Source of the DNA: Chrysoperla carnea
Lineage: Eukaryota; Arthropoda; Insecta; Neuroptera; Chrysopidae
Reading direction: 5' to 3'
Assembly: GCF_905475395.1 (NCBI RefSeq)
Contig: NC_058342.1
Location: 24,958,640 to 25,022,639, forward strand
DNA: 64,000 bases
In this document: positions 1 through 11,050 of the stretch, piece after piece
Layout of the letters: every line of letters starts with the position of its first letter
Numbering within the stretch: the first letter of the stretch is position 1
The notes under the pieces: model-generated
The model's input: only the letters and a program-made list of their open reading frames with translations
Databases searched by the model: none
What the model was told of the DNA's origin: nothing
Made by a program: the position numbers and the translations under genes

Positions 1-1208
1 TTGTAATTTGGAAATAATATTCATGAAATCAAATTGATGTTATTTTTCGATTTTCTATTGCTTTATTAATATCTACTATTTTCAAATTCATACTTTCTAC
101 GTTTCATTGAAAGAATCATGTATTTATATGAAAATATGAATTTGTTATTATTAGCTTGGACATTCTTCATAATTGCGTATTATCTCGGATTTAATCAAGT
201 GCAATGCAAAATGTTATTTAGGTAAATAGGTGACTGAAAAGGAAAACGTTATCTTGGTTTTCCCGATTTTTCGAGGGGTTGGAATGTGGGTAATTATATT
301 TCTCAAAGTATTCTGTTATTTCTAGTTGATTGATGAAAATTCCATCTTTCTAGTATGTATAGAACAGTGATTTTCTCGATATTTTTATAGCTGTGCACAT
401 TTAAATATTCTCTCTAAACCCATCGAATATTATACCTCTAAACTGAGATAGAGGGTTGCAAATATCTATGCAGATTGGGTTAATGTCAAGGTTGTGTCTT
501 TTGCAGGTATCGAGCTACCAATCCCCCAACCCCCATAACACAAAGTTATATTTTTCGCGGTTTGTTAGACTTTGCCTGTTATTTGTTCATAATTAATAAA
601 TATATTACCAAAGAATACAGATGTATCTGTTTTCTTTGATATTACTATACAAAACAACGATGGACATAACTCAATTTTTTCAACTAGGTGGAACCCTACT
701 TTGACGTCCAAAGCCAGCGTCAAGCGTCATCATGAGGTTACATCTTTAAGATCATCTGTTGCATTTAATTTTATACATTACCTTCTTAAAATCAAAAGTT
801 TAAACAATTTGAACTTCTGGACATTCTCCATACGTTGATAAAAAGCTATGAATTTTTGGAAAGGACACAAATAATAAAAATTGACCACTGTCTTTTTGTT
901 TTGTTTTTCTTTAATATAATAAAAACAATAAACACAATATAATAAAGGATGGATGTTAATACGAGAGGTGAATTTGGCCCTAGAAATTCTAGGTTCCTAT
1001 TTTCATAAATGACTGTTAGGACTATTGTAAAAAATCGTGCGAATTAATTCAAAAAGTTCAATATAACTACTAAGAAATATGCCTTAAGCTAAAGATGGCC
1101 CAAAAATTCAACCAGAAGACCAAAAGAATTCGTAATCTACACCTCAAGATCAAAAGTCTTCCGGAGTAAACCTGTATGAATTTTATCCTTTTGTATAATT
1201 TGAATAAG
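1..1208. other. intergenic, nothing recognised
   Basis: AT-rich sequence with stops in all frames. No element boundary or gene was identified. Confidence 0.5.
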
Positions 1209-1522
1209 TGGACTTGTTCAGAAGAACAATGCGCATGCTTTTTGTGCACTTATTAATTTTTTTCCTGTAGATTGTAAGAGACAGATAATGATCTTGTTCA
1301 AAATAACAATGCGCGTCGACTTTTGTGGGAGCGCATACATTATTGACCTCTTACTACAGAAAAATATAAGCTTTCTTTTTTGAGCACCCGCAGTCGACGC
1401 GCATTTGTTTTTTTCGAAAAAGCTCGATGTATGAGGGTGCCAGATTAACAGAACATGCGGATGCTTTTTTTTGGACACTCACACAAAAGCGAATGTATAT
1501 TGTTATTCTGAACAAGCCCATG
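1209..1522. mobile_element. MITE with CTTGTTCAGAA-type inverted ends
   Basis: gacttgttcagaagaacaat near 1211 is complemented by attgttattctgaacaagcc near 1500. Related internal copies (cttgttcaaaataacaatgc near 1293, gcgcatttg near 1400) show that the ends recur inside, so it may be a nested or compound element. Confidence 0.6.
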
Positions 1523-2814
1523 GTGTACTCCATAACATATTTAAATTAGAAAATATTGCGCCTTTGTGCTCATATACAATAATTTTAGGCCCCTGGGCAA
1601 CAAAAAGTAATATAATAATGTAAAAAACATTGATGAGTGTTCTAAATTAATGAAAAGCAAAAATAGCGTATGTGTAAACAATTTTTGTTCTCATTTTTAG
1701 GACCAAAAAACTCGTTTTATGACACCCATCTTTTTAAAGAAGTCAATTGTTTGATTTTTATATACAATAAAAATTGTAATTTTTTGTTCATGATCAATCA
1801 AATATTAATTTTTAAATTAATTACTAATCACATACTCATATTAATAAAAGATAATTAATAAAAGTTTCAAATCATTAGACGCATGCACAAACAGTTGCGT
1901 CCAATGTTAATTATTATTTTTTTTTTTTTTTTGTAAAAAATGAGACGCTTTTTTCGTTTAAATTATACTTCCATAGCCTGAGCCTATTGGACTACCCCAA
2001 GGCAGAACAGAGGCGGATTTGATGGTGATGGCGCTCTAAGCCAAAGCGGGAATACAGAGCCGTCATACCCACATTAGGAGCCGTTTCTTTTTTTTTAATC
2101 TTCGTAAACCAAGTGGGTCTCTTCCAGGTGTGTGGTGCCCCTCTCAAATAATTTGTATTCCCTCCTTTTTTTTTAGTCTTCGTAAATCAACGTGGCGCCC
2201 TTCTCGTAGAAATAATCCAAACTTCTTAAATTTCACACCTTGTAATCCTCCTAAAAATCCCCCCTCTCTCATAAAGAGGACTTGATAATACCATACCCCA
2301 AAAGTCCCTTAGACAGAAGCTATTATTACAGCTCTATGGTATGATCTCTATGGTAATAACTAACATAACTCACACGTTATGTACATTTTATAACGATACG
2401 ATTTTTCCTCTAATTAAAATTAATGATTGGACGCAATTTTTTGTGCATCTGGTCTTCATATTAATTAATCAACAATTCAATATATACAATAAAAATATTA
2501 CATCCAAAATCGGTTATAACGACATTGAAACGACTGTACAATTGTGGTTTTTATATTTTATAATTGTTATAAGCGATTGCTATACACTCTATCTTTACAA
2601 AATATCTTCTAGAGAAAAATGTTACTAGGAACTAATTTAGTGTCCTTTTCATTAAAAATCATTCTTCGTCGAGAAAAATGAAAGCCAGAAGACAAGAAAC
2701 ATCACAGATAAAATTCTAATTCCAGCTAATAGAGGTACCCTCGGCTAATACTATTTGGAGCCTTCGTAATTGCCATTATGTCAAAAACCTTTTTTCTATT
2801 TTATTTATATAATA
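1523..2814. other. intergenic repeat debris
   Basis: Contains CAGAGGCGGATTT at 2008, which resembles a hAT-type terminus, and two arms of a roughly 48-bp inverted repeat (agacgcatgcacaaacagtt near 1878 and its diverged complement near 2430-2460). No gene recognised. Confidence 0.35.
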
Positions 2815-3218
2815 CAGTGGAACCTCAATAAACCTTAAGTCGTAATACTCAAGCTGAACAAAAGTTACGTCTCCTTCCGCTGAACCACTAAATATGCGGT
2901 ATCTCAAATTATTTAGACTTTGTTGGTTAGGTTAGAGTGGCTGTCTTGGGATGGAACACACTTAGACCATAGGGTCCGTTGTGATTCTGAAAAAGAGTTG
3001 GCCCATCCCCGACCACTACTCCATGAACCATTTGGAGCTGTTTAAGAACAGCGAGAGTGCTTTGACGTCGACGGACGGACGGATACTCTTTATCTCGAAT
3101 TTCAAAAAGCAGACTTTATAAGTCGTAGTTAGTAAAATAATCCTCTGTACCTCAAGCTACTTGTTAAATCGAAATTTTTTGCATTTCCCTTGAGATTCGA
3201 GTTATCGAGGTTCTACTG
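2815..3218. mobile_element. pogo-like MITE with a nested LINE 3' end
   Basis: Ends CAGTGGAACCTCAATAA and TTATCGAGGTTCTACTG are imperfect inverted repeats flanked by TA on both sides (2813-2814, 3219-3220), the pattern of pogo/Tigger elements. It carries the LINE fragment at about 2936-3085. Confidence 0.75.
2936..3085 (-). mobile_element. LINE 3'-end fragment nested in the pogo-like MITE
   Basis: On the plus strand starts ggttaggttagagtggctgt and aligns with the first roughly 150 bp of the LINE at 5264-5943. This includes the shared phrases actactccatgaaccatttg and gctgtttaagaacagc. Only the extreme 3' end is present, so it is 5'-truncated. Confidence 0.75.
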
Positions 3219-4005
3219 TACGACATTATTGCAAAATAAATTGACAGGTTATGTATAGTTATGATATATAAATTATAAAGCAACCTTTCTACATTTCTAT
3301 GGAGAATGGTGGCCTTTTGTACCCAGGAGATCCTGAGCTGCAGTCCAAAAAGCCCTTAAGTAGATCTGCTCCTGTCCTAGTAACATAATAATTTTTCAAC
3401 GTTTATTACCACGCCAATACGAATAATCGTCAAATTCAAAGATATCATGAGATGCCCCCGTTCAATATGTTTAATCGATTCATCGTTATAACCAATTTTG
3501 ATTATAGTTTAAAAAAAATTTAATAACAAGATCGAATATCACATGATTTTGAAGGAAACGTTATTTTTTAAAATTTTTGATTCAATTGTTTTCAAGCAAA
3601 TTACAACAAAATTAAATAAAATATCATGGTAATAAAAAAAAATTAATGCATCCTTGAAATTTTCAACATTTTTTATTAGGCTGTAAACACCTGATCGATT
3701 TAAAAAGTAAAGCTTTGTGGAGTTGAAAAGCAAGTTGGAAGATAGTTATTGAAATAAATACTACGATACTCGAAAATCTCACCATTTCAATCATCATTAC
3801 AAAGCGACAGGGGCTAATAAAAATTTTTAAGAAACAATATGCAAGGGCTTAAAAGAAGGTCTAGTGAAATTTCGGACAATGTTAGTTTCTAGTTTTTTAG
3901 AACATTTTCGGGACGCTGTTCACTTCAATTGAATCAAAACAACATATTAAAAATGACAATTTAAGAGAGAAAATATGACAACATAAGTCAATAAAAATAA
4001 AAAGT
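3219..4005. other. vezatin 3' flank, nothing else recognised
   Basis: No gene or element identified. Part may be transcribed as the vezatin 3' UTR. Confidence 0.4.
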
Positions 4006-4875
4006 TTATTTCCTTTCTGAATCCGAATCGGAAAGTTCGCCCACAGCTGACAGAGATTCTTCATCTTGCCGAAACGTTGATGGAATAGGTGGTAAAATAA
4101 ACTGACCTAATCCAATTGGATGCTGTGGTATATTAATATCACTGTCATCATTTGACTCATTTGATTCCCGCTGCAATGGCGCTAATTTATTGATCTTCTG
4201 TTTGTTAACCTTATCTCGAACATTTTTATACTTTGATATTCGTCGTGGATGTGGCAAAATATGTACCGTACTACGTGGACCAAAATATGATGAATTTTGA
4301 TCATGATTCCTATGTTCAACATCCTCCGAACTCGATGATTCTGATTGTCGATTATCAGATTTTTTCATTTTATGACGGAATGCACTTGTTTTACGAATCT
4401 CTTCACATGATAATTCAGAATTTGTTGGATCATATCCACCGCCATTTTGTTGAGATTGTAATTCACGTATTTTTGCTTCACGTTGTTCCCATTCTTCGCG
4501 TTTAAATACCAAAACTTTCTCCAATTCTTTGAGTACAAGTTTTGTTGCCTTTTTCTCATCTTTGTTAAGTGGTTCATCGTATGGTACCGTTTCAATATCA
4601 GCAGCTTCGTCATCTTTTCGAACATATAATTCGAATATTTGATCAATTGGTTTATTCTCTTCTTTTGATAAATCGATCACTTTAGTGTCATTTAAATTTT
4701 CTTGGATCGATGCACTTGTTGATGGTAATATACTGCTTGTTTCCTTTTTGTGGAAATTATTTTGAATTTTTGTTAATTGTATTCGACATATTGATAAATA
4801 TTCTTCTAACGACTTGAATTCGGTTATTAATGAATCGAAAGTTTTATCGATTTCTTTACACTGTTCTTCATCCAG
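4006..4875 (-). CDS. VEZT: vezatin-like terminal coding exon 6
   Basis: Residues 369-657 plus stop (870 nt). A coiled-coil-prone start (LDEEQCKEIDKTFDSL) is followed by the conserved ELEKVL helix and a low-complexity acidic and serine-rich tail (SESSSSEDVEH, SDSDSERK). The stop codon TAA sits inside an AATAAA hexamer at 4010-4005. Confidence 0.9.
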   Translation of the reverse strand: MDEEQCKEIDKTFDSLITEFKSLEEYLSICRIQLTKIQNNFHKKETSSILPSTSASIQENLNDTKVIDLSKEENKPIDQIFELYVRKDDEAADIETVPYDEPLNKDEKKATKLVLKELEKVLVFKREEWEQREAKIRELQSQQNGGGYDPTNSELSCEEIRKTSAFRHKMKKSDNRQSESSSSEDVEHRNHDQNSSYFGPRSTVHILPHPRRISKYKNVRDKVNKQKINKLAPLQRESNESNDDSDINIPQHPIGLGQFILPPIPSTFRQDEESLSAVGELSDSDSERK

Positions 4876-7800
4876 CTAAAAAAAGTAAAATTTTTGTGAA
4901 AAATATTCTACAAAATTCTAAGATTCGCAGTAGCTTCGATATTAGTAAGTAGGCCGATTTAAGGGGTCTTTTAAGGGAAACGAAGAGATATCAAGCTGAA
5001 ATTTTTTAGCGTACTCAGGACGTAAAAAGTGAGGATCGTTCGAGAAACCAAGGCTTTTTTTTCGTCTACATTCAGAATCTTGCCTTGGCGCTTGTACTAC
5101 CTTTAACATAAAATTTCTTACCGATCTGTATATTTTGATTGTTCCCAATCTTCCGAATTTTCGGAAAAATTTATATTTAGATAAAGTTTTGCCTCCAAAC
5201 CTTAAATAAATCATATGAAATTTCATCTAATTTGAGTAATTCTTTTGTTGTCCAATCAGTTAGGTTAGGTTAGAGTGGCTGTCCTGAGATGGGACACACA
5301 AAAAGTCCGTTGTGATATCGAAAAACGGTTGGCCCATCCTCGGCCACTACTCCATAAACCATTTAGAGCTGTTTAAGAACAGCAGGAGTGCTTTGAAGTC
5401 GACGGACTTTAGGTCGGAGAGGTCGTCAAAGAGAGGCTAGCTCAAGTAAGTCCATCTCTTCATGGCAAGAGCTGGACAGTGACAGAGACATTACCTCCTC
5501 CTCCCCACTGTGACAGATCCTGCAGTAGTTGTGATACACTGTCAGGCCCAGACGGTCAGCGTGGCCTACCGCTCAACCAGTGTCCTGTAATAACCGCAAC
5601 AACTTTGCTAACAGAGGCCCTTGGAAGGGATATATGATCTTCGAAACGCCTACGATTTTACTCAGACCATATCTGTCTTGTAGTACTACAAGTATGCTCC
5701 TCCCTCCATTTAAGATTGGTCCTTTTTAAGATATTCTCCTTAAAGAGCAGCTTGCAGTTCGCGAACGAAACTGCCGGATGGCTATTGATGCTTGTGTCCA
5801 TCAGCATGGTGTCATTTCTAGCAAGCTCGCCGGCTTCACAATTTCCTGTAATGTCTCTGTGTCCCGGTACCCATATCAGGTTTACATTCATTTGTTCCGT
5901 CAGCTCATTTAAGGACGTACAGTAGTTCTGTGCTACCTTTGAATCCAATTAGTTACGGAACGCTAAAAAAAAAAACAAAAAGAACACATACCTCTGTCTC
6001 CAATTGTGCAATCACATCCCATGATTTATTCAACGATGAATGTAATTGCAATGTCATTTGATAAACATTAATGTAGATGTCATGTTGAGGCCTTTGTACT
6101 TTGTTTGCATTTAAGAATGGCCGTTTTTTGTGCTCAATACTACGGAATAATTTAAACGAATGTATTGCTTTTAAGTATGCTTCATTGATTTGTTTGCTCG
6201 TCTTTGGTAATATATATTTGTGCATGTACTTCACTTGTGCATGTGTGTTCGTTTGCCAAAATTGTACACAATAGCATAAACCCAGTACACGTAAACATTC
6301 CGATTGGGTTAGAAGGAACATTAAATATAATTTCTGTAACAAACAAACAAAAAACGTTTTATTATTAAAATCATATTTCCTTCTATTATACAAGGTGTCC
6401 GTAAGTGCCGCACGCTTTTGTTGCATCAGGTAGAAAAAAAATCTAAGACGAAAAGTCCTTTTGCATTTTTTGATTCGGTGCGCGGATAGTTAGCTATTAA
6501 TTAAAATAATTAACCAATCAGAAGCATTCTAACTAAAATTTAAAATAACTCGATTCTGACTGAGACTGACTAATTAATGATTTTTGATAGATTTAAAAAA
6601 ATTAGTCCAAATCTCAGTCGAGTGGTTTTAATTTTTGGTTACAATGATTCTGATTGGCTGCCTATTTTAATTAATAGCTAACTATCCGTACTTCGGATCG
6701 AAAAATGGAAGAGGATTTTTCATCTTAGAATTTTATTAAAATGGTATGTCTTTTCCGGTTTTTGAAAACATGCAATATCAACATAAAAGAGCGGTATGGG
6801 GGAGGTTGGTAAGTTTCCACCTCCAAGAGACACATCCATGACACGAACCCAACTTACATACCGGCTTTCAATCTACTAGTTTAAAGAGGATTGGTTTTAT
6901 TAAAGTTCATAGTTATAAAACCATAAAAAACATAATATTTCAACATTAAAAAGCGGGAAGGGTTGGGAAGTTGACAATCCCCAAAAGACACATCCTTCAT
7001 GCTAACCCAACTCACATACCGGCTTTCAACCTTCTCTCAATTAGGAGAGGCTGTATTGAAATTCAAAGTCATAAACCCCACGGAAAAACATAATATTTTG
7101 ACATAAAAAGGAAAATGGGGTTGGGAAATTGACACCCCTCTCTAAAAAGGTAAATTCTTGAAACTAACCCAACCTTGGGGAAGTACAGAAGTTAAAAGCC
7201 ATAAAAACGTCAAAAGGCAGTTTTTTAAATGGGAGCCGCTTTCACTTCTTGGGGTCCGCAAATGTATATTAATACATAAGAGGGGTATCGGAAATGGGTT
7301 CTTAGCACCTACACCAATGGATCACTTTTTGTTGCGTTAAAAATACACAACATTTGCATGCGAATTTTTATAGCTAAGTGAAATTATTCAAGTCACCAAT
7401 ACCGTACATCTAAGTCATTTTCTTCATGTGGTTGTATGTTGGACAGTGATTCAAAAAAGTATGGAATATTCACGGAAACAGCTTTCACAATGTTTGATGT
7501 ACATTGATTTAATGTTACGATTACTTCACGTAAAATAATTGCTGTTGATTTTTCCAAATGTTGTACAATCATTGATAATTTTTCCTGATCATTTGTAAAT
7601 CTAAAAAAAAAAATGAAAAACATAAATTTTAGACTTACTTCACAGAGAAAACACGCTCATAGTTTAATCGACATATGATTTATTACTCTTTAAAACAGAA
7701 TGGCGTCCGAATTGGTCTCATGGTTTTTAAAATTTTACTTGCTCGATCCCTACACCTAACACTTTTTGTTTCGCTAAAAATAAATAACATTTAAAGGTAT

Positions 7801-9881
7801 GCAACTTTGTTTATCCTTGGTCTTTTTGGGCTCAACCAGGGCCCAAATATATTGAAGACTATTTGTAAAAACAAAAAATTTTAATATTTGTCAGGGCAAA
7901 CGGCTAGTGTCCTTATTATTAAAACTGTTATGAACGTTTGACAGTCCTGGTTTACTTTTAAGTGCCACGTTTTTATTTTTGAGAAAAGTAAAATTTGAAA
8001 ATTTTTCGAGGAAAATATTTTGCGAATTATAAAAATAGAACATTAAAATATACTTACTTAGGTGATCCAACAATTAAGACCGAATAATCTCGTATAATTT
8101 TCATAGTATTCTTAAAAGTTTTATGTAAATTTTTGATTAAATTAAAGAATTGATCAAATTCACGTTTAAATAAATATTGTTTGAATTTTGTAAATAATCG
8201 TACACTAAAATATGTTAACGCTGGCGTTAACATTGTCATTTGTACAAATGGATTACGAAATCGCCACATTATTGCTGAACTTAATGTTAAATATGTGATT
8301 TCAATCATTTCACGTTTGTAACTTTTACATGAGACATTATCTACTTCTGGCGGTGCACTCATTTCAAGTAAATCGCTGTCGTCTGATAGCAGTAATTGGG
8401 AGCATAATATCTGTTCCACAAATGATTTGTAAATCTGTAAAAAAACAAAAATTTGAGAGTAACATAGCCAAAGGTGTAGCTAGATAATCAAAGGCCTTGG
8501 TGTAAAAAAAACTGAAGCTTTAACTACACTGCTTATGTTTTATCAAATAACTACAATAATTATCAAATCTTCTTCCGTAGTAGGCTTCTTAATCAGCTTA
8601 ACCAGCACTGCAGTAGTCATATTATCTGAGTCACTATCAATAAAAATGTTTGGGCCAACACTACTTATAGAAGGTTGATTAAATTTTTCAATTTTGGGTA
8701 ATCTTAATACAACACTGTATAAACAACAGAAAGAATACAGGGGAATTCCTCTGCAAGTATCGAACAGAAAATGAAATGAATTTTTAGTTAATTCAATACA
8801 GGGTTTGCTGGTTAATGTTCGAGAGCCCCCTGAGTTTGGAGATCCCGGAGCACGACAACATCTAGCCCTTCGGTAGCTACGTCAATGAGTATAGCTCCAT
8901 CACTTATATTTCAAATGCTACAGGCCCCACGAAACTAGCTTCAAAAATTTTTTTGATGAGGGCGTCGATAAAAAAGACAGGCGGTTGATTATCGGAGCTT
9001 AGAAAAAAGTGGTGAAATCGTTCTCGTTGACTAACAAAAAAAAAGGTAAACGATGTAGATAAGTTTTATTGAAAAGAGCGATCATAAACGAAAAAATGTG
9101 GAGAGGGTCTAATTATTGATAGAATTTTCTACGGGCCCCGCGCTTGCTTAATTCGGCACTGATTATCAGATAGATCTATACTTTGTATTGAAATAGGATT
9201 TTTGTTTTCATAAGGAGTATTAACTCAATTCACATACAAACCAACTTAATTTAGAAGGGATTCTAAAGTTAGGTATGCAAAACCTTGAAAACAGCGAAAA
9301 AATATTACATTTCCACATAAAAAAGAGAGAGTGGAGTGTTAGGAAATTGAAAAAATAAATTTCGAAAATTCACGAAAAATGACTGATATTAAAAACTGAA
9401 CCACTTTTGGAAAATGACAATAATTTTCTCGTTATATAATTCGACAAACATTTTTTTTCGCAACGAAATTTCTAAGACGCATGCAATTAAAAACATTTAT
9501 ATAAGATAATCTGACTTACAACAAATTCGATTTCGTCGAATAAAAACAGCTGAGAAATATGTTTATTTTCAAATGTTTTAAGTTATTATTCAATGAAACA
9601 TCAAAATGTATTATTTAATGCTTACCATTTTTTCAGCTGTGGTTAATCGAACTTCCGTTTGCGAAATATAACTTTCTGCTGTCTCGTCAACTTTCTTCTT
9701 CATTTTCGGTTTATCCAAAGCTATTTCGTTTACTTCAAAATCGTTTAGTTCATTTTCAACTAAGTATTGATACAAAGGGCTTCCCTAAAAACATACACAC
9801 ACAGTTTTTTATATGAAAAACAAAAAAAATTTCTGTGAAAAATTTTACCTTTGTAACAACTTCTTCATCATTTTCATTCAT
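4006..9881 (-). CDS. VEZT: vezatin-like gene, complete, six coding exons
   Basis: Seen: coding exons on the minus strand at 9881-9849, 9784-9626, 8434-8058, 7600-7408, 6333-5992 and 4875-4006 join in frame into 657 residues, ATG to TAA. The N-terminus (NDEEVVTK followed by GSPLYQYL) matches the conserved vezatin start, where an acidic EEVV block precedes SPLYQYL. Residues about 109-146 are hydrophobic with a short polar break (WRFRNP), as expected for the vezatin membrane hairpin. Residues about 464-503 hold the conserved charged helix (KLVLKELEKVL, then FKREEWEQREAK), and the tail is rich in Ser and acidic residues. Known: vezatin is a membrane protein of adherens junctions that binds myosin VIIA, and in neurons it also acts with dynein transport. 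Introns contain a LINE, a palindromic MITE and satellite repeats. Inferred: an intact functional orthologue, since no frameshift is seen. Non-coding 5' exons cannot be excluded. Confidence 0.9.
4935..5080. repeat. dispersed repeat, AATTAGGTGATTTTATGAAC family (partial)
   Basis: Contains gagatatcaagctgaaattt and acgtaaaaagtgagg, shared with the copies at 61300-61365 and (inverted) 19215-19280. Confidence 0.6.
5264..5943 (-). mobile_element. 5'-truncated LINE with RNase H, in vezatin intron 5
   Basis: Minus-strand insertion bounded by an imperfect 12-bp target-site duplication: tccaatcagtta at 5251-5262 and tccaattagtta at 5944-5955. The 5' part encodes an RNase H C-terminal half with the LIWVPGHRDITGN motif. 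The catalytic-Asp position after the GN box reads CEAGELAR, where families normally have ADELA, so it is probably inactive. Further 3' the reading frame breaks, and only a Cys/His-rich remnant (NYCRICHSG) is visible. The 3' end is CCACTCTAACCTAACCTAAC. RNase H places it near the I/Loa-type LINEs rather than R1 or Jockey (inference). Confidence 0.85.
5992..6333 (-). CDS. VEZT: vezatin-like coding exon 5
   Basis: Residues 255-368 (342 nt, phase 0 both ends), beginning KLYLMFLLTQSECLRVLGLC and ending AQLETE. The acceptor is tgttacag|AAA and the donor GAG|gtatgt. Largely helical, with no further motif recognised. Confidence 0.87.
6391..6745. mobile_element. palindromic TA-flanked MITE, right end missing
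   Basis: Starts CAAGGTGTCCGTAAGTGCCG after TA and is closely related to the complete copy at 46864-47440. Both arms of the palindrome are present (gatagttagctattaatta near 6485 and its complement near 6670), but the last roughly 60 bp of the right arm are gone where the satellite-like array starts. Lies in vezatin intron 4. Confidence 0.75.
6765..7340. repeat. tandem array of a diverged satellite of about 160 bp
   Basis: At least three units in direct orientation. The anchor acataaaaga/acattaaaaag recurs near 6781, 6943 and 7101, with a weaker unit near 7272. Each unit carries the phrases ggttgggaagttgaca, agacacatcc and ctaacccaactcacatacc in the same order. The same family occurs near 9270 (single, degraded) and as an array at 49770-50200. 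Confidence 0.75.
7408..7600 (-). CDS. VEZT: vezatin-like coding exon 4
   Basis: Residues 191-254 (193 nt). The 3' boundary is set at GAT|gtacgg because that is the only nearby GT that leaves phase 0 and joins in frame to exon 5. The alternatives CG|gtattg and TG|gtgact both give a stop at or near the junction. Confidence 0.8.
8058..8434 (-). CDS. VEZT: vezatin-like coding exon 3 (membrane hairpin)
   Basis: Residues 65-190, 377 nt, ending in phase 2 (CCTAA|gtaagt). Contains the hydrophobic segments ITYLTLSSAIMW and MTMLTPALTYFSVRLF, which would form the membrane hairpin, followed by a basic and aromatic stretch. The lysine codon is split with exon 4. Confidence 0.9.
8471..9166. other. possible degraded hAT-type element in vezatin intron 2
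   Basis: The left border, ccaaaggtgtagctag, and the right border, which on the minus strand reads cagtgccgaattaagc followed by a GGGGCCC run, resemble hAT-type termini. The interior contains higher-GC patches unlike the neighbouring intron. No transposase frame is readable and no target duplication was found, so this is only a weak call. Confidence 0.3.
9626..9784 (-). CDS. VEZT: vezatin-like coding exon 2
   Basis: Residues 12-64, phase 0 at both ends (159 nt). It opens with GSPLYQYLVENELNDFEV, the most recognisable family motif. The acceptor is tttttag|GGA and the donor ATG|gtaagc. Confidence 0.9.
9849..9881 (-). CDS. VEZT: vezatin-like coding exon 1
   Basis: Short first coding exon of 11 codons, MNENDEEVVTK, ending AAG|gtaaaa in phase 0. 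The first ATG of the two nearby (MNEN) is chosen because it is the upstream one, and the acidic EEVV block matches the family N-terminus. Too short to be found as an ORF. Confidence 0.85.
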
Positions 9882-10466
9882 AGCAAAATTTTGCTAAAAT
9901 TCCTTGAAAATAATAGAAAGAAAACAAATCAAAATAATGATACCGGGATAAACTAACCACTCAACAAATCAAAATCGATTATGAAAAATGATTAAATAAT
10001 TTTAACACATTTTGTTGACGTACTTTTAAGATTATACTTAGGTTGATTAATACTGTTTTATTTATCAAAATAATCAATTATTACGAATTCATGCATTAAA
10101 TACCATTTTTTTTACATCAAAATAATATAAACGTCACTTTACACATTAAGCACATTGTATATTTTTATCATATGTATACATAATGTTTATGTTAAATTCC
10201 CACACATAGAGTGAGCTCTAAAATGTATCTCTGCCATCTTTGAGTAAAAAGTAAAAGCATTCGAGAGACTTAAAACAAATGAACATATATGTCAAATTAT
10301 GTTTAAATTAATTGTTGAAATACCCTGTACCTTTAATAAATTAGAAAAGTTTAAAAAACCAACACATTTATGGCGATCTTCCATTTGTTCTACTTATCAC
10401 AAGACTTTCTAGTTAGAATTATCTAAAAATTTTCAAGTCTCTATTTGTTACAGTTTTGGGCATGCA

Positions 10467-10718
10467 GGTTAGAGAGAAGGAGAACGATCGCTACGCACTA
10501 AAGCATAAGCGCGCTATGTCCCTGAAAATTCGTCGGTAAGAAGTATCTGCGTAGTTAGCTGTTTATGAGTATAAGTAAATGAAGTTAGTTGCTTAATGTA
10601 CAAATTTAACAACAACCCGCTTTTATTGAGACAACTTAGCGATCGCAGCGCCTCACTTATTTTGTCCGTATTTCTGGGACACTATTCCCTTCAGCGATCG
10701 TTCTCCTTCTCTCTAACC
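10467..10718. mobile_element. MITE with 26-bp perfect terminal inverted repeats
   Basis: The left end GGTTAGAGAGAAGGAGAACG (continuing ATCGCT) at 10467-10492 is matched perfectly by its complement at 10693-10718. Outside the TIR, catgca and catgga also pair at five of six positions, so the true ends may be a few bases further out. No coding capacity. Lies in the vezatin/nischarin spacer. Confidence 0.8.
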
Positions 10719-10779
10719 TCCATGGTTTTGGAGAAAATGGACACCAAAGTTTTACCCTAATTTGCTCTTTCACGCGAAA

Positions 10780-11050
10780 AAACTGATATGTACGCAAAAA
10801 TGTTTCAAACAAAACTGTTAACTTTTTTATATTTAAACTTTTGTCCTATCTTTAACGGTTTACCCAAGACCTATTTGAAACATGTTGCTCATTTACGAAC
10901 CTGAGAATGCTATAAAAATTTCAGCTGATAATGATGACGGAGGGATAGACGGAAATGGACTAATTAGGTGATTTTATGAACACATATACCAATTGGTACT
11001 AAAATCTAGGATACCTTGATATATATATTTCGTATATACAGGGCATACAA
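10780..11050. repeat. dispersed repeat, AATTAGGTGATTTTATGAAC family
   Basis: Shares ordered phrases with copies at 4935-5080, 16190-16265, 19205-19345 and 61130-61385. These include ataaaaatttcagct, ggaaatggactaattaggtg, ttttatgaacacata and, upstream, an inverted form of ccgttagagacagataaaaag. No open frame, and the transposon class is not identified. Confidence 0.65.

Noticed and set aside
4233-4505. Plus-strand ORF of 90 codons
   Set aside because: It is the antisense of vezatin exon 6, and the minus-strand frame has clear family similarity.
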